Shown in pieces: positions 55,920 to 64,000 of a stretch of DNA of 64,000 nucleotides. Each line of letters starts with the position of its first letter. Position 1 is the first letter of the stretch. Source of the DNA: Tubiluchus corallicola (taxonomy: Eukaryota; Priapulida; Priapulimorpha; Priapulimorphida; Tubiluchidae); assembly GCA_030141605.1 (NCBI GenBank), contig JAQGDQ010000015.1:1-64000 (forward strand), read 5' to 3'. Position numbers and translations under genes: made by a program. The notes below the pieces were generated by a model. That model made no database searches. It was not told the origin of the DNA and saw nothing but the letters and a program-made list of their open reading frames with translations.

Positions 55920-58220
55920 GAAACACAAACAGCCATTTGTATGTACAATGATGTTAACAAGTTAAGATGTATGGCAGCCAACTAACTGGGTGACATGAAC
56001 TGAGGGCGGATACTATACTGGATTAATCGAAGGAAGTCTTATGCAGAAACGATAACCCGGATGAAAAGGCGTGGGGGAGACTGAGGGGGAAGTAAAATAT
56101 AAATTGTACAGTCGAGCACAAAAGAATTGAAATTGACTGAGATCAGAGTCCACAACCAGGCATATGGAGAAGAAACCCGCGTTGATATCAAACTTTACAG
56201 TCAAGTGAGTACAGGCACACTATAACTGTCAGCACATTACTGAGTTTTGCCTTCCCAAAGATTTGCTCATTTTTTGCTAACCTGTTTGAATTATCTTGGT
56301 AAAAAGACTCTAATATAATAAACTATGCGGTAACTGCAGAACTGTAACTCAATAAGATTTTATTAATGTGGATTGTTGTAGCGAGGCCGGCACGTAGTTC
56401 ATTATCAATGACGCCAGCGATGACAGATATTGAGCGTAACCACAGGTGCTTAGCTACGTTTGGATGCGTCCCCTAGACAGCTTGGAAACTTTTACTTTTG
56501 TAAATTTAACTAGTGTTGAAAGTTGAACGTTCATAAATTTCGATTTTGCTTCTGAATCCTGTGGTGTAAAATAAAGGTAATTAGACGGATCACATTGTGT
56601 GATATATCAAAAATGACACAAATATCAGAACTAACAGTTTAGAGTCCTTAAAAATTCTGTCCTCTATAGGGAATTCCAAGTTCTCGGTTGTCCTTAAAGA
56701 ATTTTCAGGTCTTCAGTTATCCTTTATTGGTTAGTCGCTTTGCATGGCTTCCTACATCCACGCCTGTTTTCGCAGTCTCCTCGCCAGTTGGGCGTTGTTT
56801 GTATGGGCTTCGCTGTTACATAAAACTGGATGAATCGATGAAAACAGGTGACGGGAGCCGATCCGAATTAAATACCACTTGTTTCACAGCATGAGACCTG
56901 GCGCACACGTGGCTGATATTAGGAGAAGCTGTGCACTTGTACATGTGCGATTGATCTAGACAGAGATGTTTAATAGACGACCCACGGTGCCAGTTCTGTC
57001 TGTTGTTATCAAACATCGCACATTGATTATGACGGCAAAGGGCTGGTTTCTTGAGCTGCTTGGCGACCTAGCCAATGAGCTCTTCTTAACTTGAGCAAGG
57101 TGCGCTCAATTTACAGCAAATCACACATATCAAGTGATGAAGAAGATGTGCGTTTTCTGTTTTCATGGTGACATGGGTAAAGTTCAAGAACATATAATCG
57201 GTAGCAAGGAGTCTAACGTTCCCGGGTTTCGATTTGTCATGTTTAGGATTTAAGTTAGGGCGCGGTTAGGGGACCTTAATGCTAAAGCTAATTCCGCTTT
57301 GCGAACATAAAAATAATGTTGTAACTGCCGTAGAGTGTTCTCTTCCAATTTTTAAGTTAGTGACTAAAATGTTCAAAATATACATTCTGCAAGAGACAAT
57401 TATAGTGTCACAAGGTTTACTAGGCAGAAAGGAACTCAGTACTCAGTACATCATATGTCAGCACGACGTTACAAATTATATACTTGCGACAAAAACCATG
57501 GAATGAATGCTTTAGCATTCAACTAGTCTGCAAATAAAAGACAAGTTCGAAGTATAATCCGCCGAGTTCGTCACTGCACTCAAGCCCCCGAAGGGAGTTT
57601 CACCTGTTTTACAGCAAAGTGACCATTGTAATGATTCTGCTTCGTGTTTACTGTGTGTAACTAGTTAAATAAAAAGTTACTCGATCATTGAGAGTATAAC
57701 ATTTGGAAGTAGAAAAAAGTTTTACTGAAACTGGATTTGCTTAGCGTACGCGGAAAATCTTCTTAGGGTTTTGGAAGAGTAGAAGCATTCTAGCTTCGCT
57801 TATCAGAAACGTCGATGATAAGACGGTGATATAGCAAATCGCGCTGTTACACAGCTGAATTAGATTAGCAAGTTTTCGTATATTCGGCTCCTGGCTACTA
57901 TTTTTTGACTCAAACGAAGGAAGTGCGTTCTGTTTTTCATAATTCTCAATTCTACATATGTTCGACAGACGTCCTACGAAAAATCGAAACAAGTGTTCTT
58001 CCCAGCTTCTTAATAGCGCTTCTGGTCACGTGACAGTTCAATATATCAGGCGTCACACTGTTGTTTTTAAATTATTAAATTGAAAATGTGGGGGATAAAT
58101 GTCGCATCTGCAAGTAAACTAATACAACCTACATCGCGATGACACAACTCCGAACACAAGTCAGTAAAATACGGATAATTGCATTTTTATAGTTATTTTA
58201 TACAATAACCAAAAGAAAAC
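55920..58220. other. Intergenic, nothing recognised
   Basis: Mixed-composition sequence. No protein family or RNA gene could be assigned. Confidence 0.5.
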
Positions 58221-58229
58221 TAAGTAATT

Positions 58230-58525
58230 GAATTACAATGACAACAACGACGACAATAATGACAGCTACCATGTCCACCACCACGCACACCGCTGCAGCC
58301 GCCGCCACTGCCATCACCACTACGCCAGCAGCAACAGCAGCAGCACCACCACCACAATGACAACGACAACGACAACGACAACGTGAAGACAACGATTCTA
58401 ACAACAGCAGCAGCAGCAGCAACAACACACAACCAGGATGGCGGCGACAACGGCAATGTCCACAAGGCAGCAGCAGCAGCAGCAGCAGTCACAACAATCA
58501 ACTCCAATCACAACAACAAGCAAAC
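58230..58525. repeat. Compound trinucleotide repeat (CAA/CAG/CAC/GAC)
   Basis: Runs of CAGCAG, CCACCA, GACAAC and CAACAA units; pure CAG runs at about 58408-58420 and 58468-58490. Long frames on the minus strand reflect the triplet period. Confidence 0.92.
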
Positions 58526-58807
58526 AAAAGACTAATCCTGTTTTAGTATTTACTAAAAATTTTCAATTTGTACGCTTCTGACTATCAAAAGTAACTTTAC
58601 TATATTCCTATTTTGCATTTCAGAGATGCGAGTTTATCAGCAGAATAATATGTGATGGTCAAAGAACCACCAATTTAAAAAATCATCGGGAAGAAAACCA
58701 CTAAATGTTTAGGATTAGATTTAAGTTTTAGTCTAGAAATTTTTTTATGAAAGTAAATCCAATAATAAAAAGTCTATCCTAGGCAATATTCGGGATAGCA
58801 ATACCCC

Positions 58808-58858
58808 TACACACACACTCACGCACGCACGCATGCACACACAAACACACACAAAATT
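58808..58858. repeat. CA-rich microsatellite
   Basis: (CA)n with CACG and CATG interruptions. Confidence 0.85.
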
Positions 58859-59834
58859 ACCACCACCACAATAAAAACTTGATTCCCAAGATGATTCCCA
58901 TAAAATCTGGAAGATTGCAGCGTCTTCGTTTATGCAACATAGAAAGTGTTTCGTTTTCTTACACTTGCATAGTTATTTGTTCATTTGTTTGATTGTCATT
59001 TCTGTTTCAGACTAAATGTAGCAGCGCTCATAAAACCCTTCAGTTTTTAAATGTAATCTTTTTGCATTGGGCAGCTGATCGTCTAAAAGGAATCTGTTCC
59101 CAAGACAAGTGAACACAACAAAATGCTCCTGGAAATATCAGCCACTACTGGGCCAGCCATTTGCCAGCACCTCTTCCGTTAATGCACTGTAGAAAAAATA
59201 AAATTTACGTGGAATAATGTCCAGAATAATATCCAACATGGATTCATTTCAATATTTTATGCAATTCGGAGCACATTAGCCAGAATCCAGCATTCAATCG
59301 TCTGAACCGGAACCTAGTTCAATGTGAAGGCTAACCTTCTAAGTTCTTTACTCCTAGTCTCACTGTTCGCCGTTTCATGTTATTTAATGGTTTTCATGCT
59401 GGAAACCAGTCAGTGTCTCCACAGGGACTAGCCTACACGTGCTGCAAGGGCAAAAAATTATAAACAAACATGAATCACTGTAAGACGGTGAATGCCTGTT
59501 TCCGATAGCTGGCTAGTTTGAACATTTGTCTAAATGTAGTTAACAGTTAATGTGAAAGTTATGCAGCAGATTGGACCGATACGTGCTTAATGTTGCTTTT
59601 GGTACCAGTTTACTAGTTTCAAATTCCTCACTCCACATAGATCATCAGGAAATAATACAGTAAATACTTTGCCAGTGCAATGTACTGCAGTACCAATGCA
59701 ATCTAATACTTGACATAACAGTTTCTATGTACATTATGCTATGTACTACTCACTTGAATAGTACTTATTTAGCAAATATTTGTTTTTGTGTACATATGTA
59801 ATTTTGTTGCATGGGCCTTCTGGTTTGGAACAAG

Positions 59835-59965
59835 CTATTGCTACTACTACGATCAGTGCCGGCTCTGCCGCCACTGTCTTCGCCATCACCGCCATCACCT
59901 CCACCACCGCCGTCGCTGTCCGCCGCCGCCGCCACTATTTACTATTACTCTTGCTGCTTTTCGTA
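59835..59965. repeat. Compound trinucleotide repeat (GCC/ACC/ACT)
   Basis: CTACTACTACG, CCGCCATCACC, CCACCACCGCCG and CCGCCGCCGCC units. It makes the open frames over 59780-60091 unconvincing as genes. Confidence 0.9.
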
Positions 59966-60199
59966 GATGAGTCCATTGTTTGCCCACGTGATCTGCATTT
60001 CTTTTCCAAGAAGATCTGCGTACATAATTATACCAGCGCATATGTAAAACCTAAATTTGCTCTATTTGCTTTTCGGCATTTTAGCCAATGAAGACGTAAT
60101 GGGATTCTGTCAAGCAGATGTCTGTGGTAGATCCAGGGTCGATTGCTTCCGGGTCTCTCTTGGCACAGGTGGCATATTGAACTGAGAATGACACACACA

Positions 60200-60242
60200 A
60201 GGAAAGAGAGAGGGAGAGAGAGAGAATGGGGAGGAAGGGAAT
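60200..60242. repeat. Purine-rich GAGAGGGA tract
   Basis: Short (GA)n/(GGGA)n tract. Confidence 0.8.
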
Positions 60243-61949
60243 ATTTAATGAATGCTTGCATAATTTTTAATAAATCATTCTTATTAAAAGACAAACTTTG
60301 AAAAAATCCACTCACACAATGTCTTCTAAGTAAGTGCAGTGTTTTCAGTAAATACTAGCACAGGTTCTTCTTCACATACTTACGTACAGTTTCCAGTCAT
60401 AATTGTCTCCTTCATCTGTATCGTGCTGTAGAAGCTGTTTTGGGCTGCAATACCTTTACAGGCACTTTTGGAAATAATTATCAGTTGCGTTTTTTTACTT
60501 CAAATTAATACTTCCTTCATTTTTCTCATTTGTTAAATTATATTCTTTGCACGATTTTTGGAAGAAAGAACTTTTAGCTATAGTTTTATTAGGCCTACTG
60601 GAAAAGGGGGAAGAACGATGTTAAACCTAAAACAAGAAACCGAGAATTCTAATATGAGCTTCTACAAAAAAGGAAATAAATAAAGGTATTACATGAATTT
60701 GCGATAATGCGTTGCGTGTCTGTATGTTTCACGACACGTTGATGCAGTTAAGTCTCCTAGCCAACGCACGTGGTTCATTTTTTACTCAACTAAAACCTGG
60801 AATCATCTTATCTTGAAACCGCACAAGGTCTGGAAGCCATCTGCCCGTTCCCAAAACCTGGCGGGTTTCTTTTACTCGTGATGTCCGCGAGAGTTTTTTT
60901 GTTCCTAGCAGCTTCTTCACGCCTTATCTTTACGAGTTCTCTGCTGCCGAGCCTGGTTGCTAATGAGACATGTATGTAGTTCAATAATTGTGCATTTATC
61001 CAGCTAACAGTGTTAGAACGAACATAAAACAGTAAATTCCAAGAGTTTACGAGGGTGTAACAGTTAACCCTAGAAAACCTAAAAAAAGTCACGGGGTCAT
61101 ATGATATGTTTGAATAAGCAAAATAAAATTACCAATTTTAGAATTTCCTTTACCGATTTTTTCTTCTAGTAAACATTTTCGGTAGTAAATATTTTGCTTA
61201 CAAGGTAGCATCATAAGATTTGTAAGAGGGTCTAACTGCCTGTGTCGGATTGGTTTCAAAGGATGTACGGAGTTAAAATGATAAGAAATTTTTTAATCCT
61301 GCTACTCTCACTATACTACAGCTTGACAGGAAGTTGTGCCAAAATGTGATATAACTTTCCTTTTCTGCTCTAACCTAGAAAAATTCGCTAAGAAAAACTA
61401 AAGCTGTAAGTTAGGAGAGCGTCTCCTTTCAGCGCCTCGTTTCTTCAACTCTTTACCCACAATGGGCAATAATAGGTAAAATAAACCGCAGCGGTTTATA
61501 AAAATTCTGGCAATCACATTCACAATTAGTCATCACAGTTAATGATAAGTTGAAGACTGTTAGGCAGTTATGATAGTGTGATTTCTACTGAGCCAAGATT
61601 ATTCATTTTATCCAATTAAAATCATGTCAAAATCTTTCCACATTCTGGCAATTTATTTGGCTTTCCAATATATAATTTTTTCTAGGTATTCTGTTAATGG
61701 ACGTTCAAGTAAAGTGAGCTTGACTTACCTAACCATAGTATATTGTCATTGTATATTTTCTATAATTTTTAAGATTGTCAGATCGATCGACTACTTGTTT
61801 AGATGAAAATTGATCGATTAAAGAAAAAGTCCTTTAACCTTAGCCCATCTACCCAAAATCACCTACTAAGTTTTTCTATCTCCTATTTGTTGCAACCAAC
61901 GTTCTGAGAAAATATCTCCTGTTGATGAGGGCAATGAAGATGATGACGG

Positions 61950-61950
<1 letters not shown>

Positions 61951-62024
<74 letters not shown>
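61951..62024. repeat. (GAT)n microsatellite
   Basis: About 24 perfect GAT units (poly-Asp or poly-Ser frames are artefacts). Confidence 0.97.
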
Positions 62025-62025
<1 letters not shown>

Positions 62026-62243
62026 GTGATCGAGTAAACGTGCGCAACTTCTGGTATTACATGTCGCATAAAAGTTTAAACCGTGGCGGGTGTTAAATCA
62101 AATACCCTATCATAGCTTTTCAGAACTGAACAGAACTGTACAAGTTGGGAATAATATTAGTATACTGCAAGAAATAGGTGTACGACTGCGTTGGAACAGA
62201 TAAGTGATTCAAGGTCCAAATGTCATTTTTATTATAATTACTG

Positions 62244-62277
<34 letters not shown>

Positions 62278-62345
62278 TATCACCATCATCATCATCGTCG
62301 TCATTATTGCATTATTACCGCCGCCGTCGTCGTCCACGTCGTCGT
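62244..62345. repeat. (TCA)n microsatellite grading into CGTCGT and CCGCCG
   Basis: About 11 TCA units at 62244-62278, then degenerate ATC, GTC and GCC units. It is the reverse complement of the GAT repeat 220 bp upstream. Confidence 0.95.
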
Positions 62346-62549
62346 GATCTGCCTCTTCATCATAACAAGACATGAACTGTTTTGTTGTTGTGTTGTCACA
62401 AAATACTTTTATTGCATACGTTTGGAACTTTTGGCTACTTTCTTTGAACCCATATTACAAAATTAATCTGACAAAGAGCTGAATGAACGAAGCTTCTTGA
62501 TGAGAGTTCACATTCATAGCCACTCAAGAAAGACACGACAAGAATAGTA

Positions 62550-62584
62550 GTTGGCAAAGTTTACCTAGACTGAACTTTGCCAAC
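62550..62584. repeat. Perfect 12-bp hairpin
   Basis: GTTGGCAAAGTT and AACTTTGCCAAC separated by 11 nt. Isolated; function unknown. Confidence 0.7.
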
Positions 62585-63542
62585 GCTTCCAGTGAAACGC
62601 CTGTCCAATTAGCAGGATTAGCGTACAAAACCGAGCCACACTACAAAGAAAATGTAAGTACAGACAGGAAGCCTGCTCCTGGGAAAAGCGCGCAAATTAG
62701 AGGTATGCAGCTTAATAAGGAACGTAAAATGTCAAGTTTCATTTTAACTAATTTTATTATGTTAGTGCTGCGAAAGTATAAAAGTTCTTGATTTCTGTAT
62801 GTTAATATGTAAATATTGTCCCGTATTTTAATCAATAGTACTTTGTTATTGCAAGTAATCGAGCAATCAGTACGGGCAGTGTACAAATTATAGTAAAGTA
62901 TGTATTTAGTGCACAATTTGATTTCATTAATTTTAGATAAACATTTTGTATATATATAAACAATTTTCTTAAAAACATCGTAACAAACATGTATTATTCC
63001 CGCGAGTTATCTATACGTATACTGTGCAGAGCAGAAAATGAACCATGACTAATGAGTCACTTCAGTCACCATTTTGAAGAAATTCTCTTGGTTCATAAAA
63101 CTAAACCCAGTTGACATGGGCAGAGCACAGGCGGTAAAACAAATTTTCCACTCTCATCTAGTCGTCATGTGCAACGGAATCCCTATACCCTGCCGCGGTA
63201 GGCCTTTGTGACATTCAAATGGCTTTTGACCTCCGGCCAACTGTATCAAATTTAGCTCATTCCTTTAGAAGATTATATCACAAGGAATACCTGTGTTCAG
63301 TATTAAAGCAACCTTAACACTTGACCTTCAATCATAAAGTCACTCTATTATTACTCCATTTTTTCTTGGAAATTGAAAAAATTAAGAAGAAAATGGAGCT
63401 AACATGTATACTAGAATTTGTCAAAAATTCCCAAGATAACTAATGTAGACGAAAATTCGTTAAACATTACTGTTAGGAGCTCTGAGCGTGAAGATTGTTT
63501 CCTTCCGCGATTAGAGAGTGTATACATATGTTATGCGCAGGC

Positions 63543-63690
63543 AGGTATGTATGCATGTTTGCTTGTTTTTTGTTTGTTCGTTTGTTTGTGTGTATGTATG
63601 TATGTATATTTGTTTGTTTGTATGTTTGTTTGTTTCTATGTATGTGTGTTTGCGTGTTTGTGTGGTTGTGTGATTGTTTGTTTTGTGTTA
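63543..63690. repeat. TGTT/TGTA tetranucleotide repeat
   Basis: Interrupted (TGTT)n and (TATG)n units over about 150 bp, which produce long but meaningless frames on both strands. Confidence 0.92.
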
Positions 63691-63811
63691 ATGTAACAAT
63701 TGAACAATTAGAGCAAAAACTATTGAGCATGCAAACTTCATTGTAAACTTGCCTTCTGTTTATCACTGGGCTTCGAATGTTTTTTTAACAATAACTGTCG
63801 AACGGTAGTCT

Positions 63812-63880
63812 TACGTCGCGTTCAGACTTAGAGAGTTTTCTCTCGCAAGTCCTCTCTGAGAGCAAACTCGCAAGTATGAA
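63812..63880. mobile_element. Possible truncated end of a DNA element
   Basis: Inverted CGTTCAGACTT and AAGTATGAACG (one mismatch) bracket repeated CTCGCAAG and TCTCTCGCAAG motifs near the window end. Resembles the terminal inverted region of a DNA transposon running out of the window. Weak. Confidence 0.25.
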
Positions 63881-64000
63881 CGGCTTGGGAAGTTCGCTCG
63901 CAAGATTTGCTAATTGTTAATTAGTTTAACTACATTTTAATTGACCATTGCCGTATTTTAGTGGACAAATAAGCCTTCGAACTTCACAGTGTCCAATTGT

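Noticed and set aside
58198-58507. Minus-strand frames with poly-Leu, poly-Ala and poly-Cys runs
   Set aside because: Product of the compound CAG/CAC/CAA repeat; no start context, no homology.
59780-60091. 103-codon plus-strand frame
   Set aside because: Its core is the GCC/ACC triplet repeat and nothing outside it resembles a known protein.
61866-62069. Poly-Ser frame
   Set aside because: Encoded by the (GAT)n microsatellite.
63418-63766. Frames rich in Cys, Val, Phe (+) or Thr, Asn, Lys (-)
   Set aside because: Product of the TGTT/TGTA repeat.

Overview
The window is animal nuclear DNA: AT-rich, with long GT-AG introns, LINE and DNA-transposon remnants, and many microsatellites. It carries one recognisable protein-coding gene, on the + strand. 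This is a p90 ribosomal S6 kinase (RSK/RPS6KA family) whose 20 coding exons (2201..46434) join in frame to 2,232 nt, or 743 residues plus a stop. All splice phases were checked by hand and all introns are GT-AG. The protein keeps both kinase domains and every main phosphorylation site of the vertebrate RSKs. An RSK with this vertebrate-like N-terminus, in a compositionally AT-rich genome loaded with CR1/Jockey-like LINEs and hAT/pogo-like elements, suggests an invertebrate metazoan. The phylum cannot be fixed from the sequence alone.

Layout. 1-1240 is a polypyrimidine satellite-like tract. 1241-2200 is the upstream region, with a MITE-like inverted repeat and a YY1/ETS-type core promoter candidate just before the start codon. 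2201-46434 is the RSK gene. Introns 1-4 (3.4, 10.0, 7.5 and 5.2 kb) and 18 (3.9 kb) hold most of the non-coding DNA; exons 7-11 are tightly packed. 46435 to about 48.6 kb is a probable 3' UTR ending at the first AATAAA. About 48.65-64.0 kb is intergenic: no gene was recognised, but there is a 1.1-kb DNA element with a 9-bp target duplication, a LINE C-terminal fragment, and a run of trinucleotide and tetranucleotide repeats.

Function of the gene. In the RSK family, ERK docks on the C-terminal tail and phosphorylates the C-terminal kinase loop (Thr578 here) and the linker (Thr356/Ser360). The C-terminal kinase then phosphorylates the hydrophobic motif (Ser377), PDK1 docks there and phosphorylates the N-terminal kinase T-loop (Ser218), and the N-terminal kinase acts on substrates. 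All these residues are present. The C-terminus, however, ends in SNDA and lacks the PDZ-binding tail (STTL/STAL) of vertebrate RSK1/2.

No new multi-gene system was found. The most unusual structures are a 70-bp near-perfect inverted repeat with a 6-nt loop in intron 16, a LINE in intron 2 split by a pogo-like MITE and ending in a twin-priming-like inverted duplication, two hAT-type elements with perfect 8-bp target duplications, and a dispersed unclassified repeat present in opposite orientations in introns 1 and 6.
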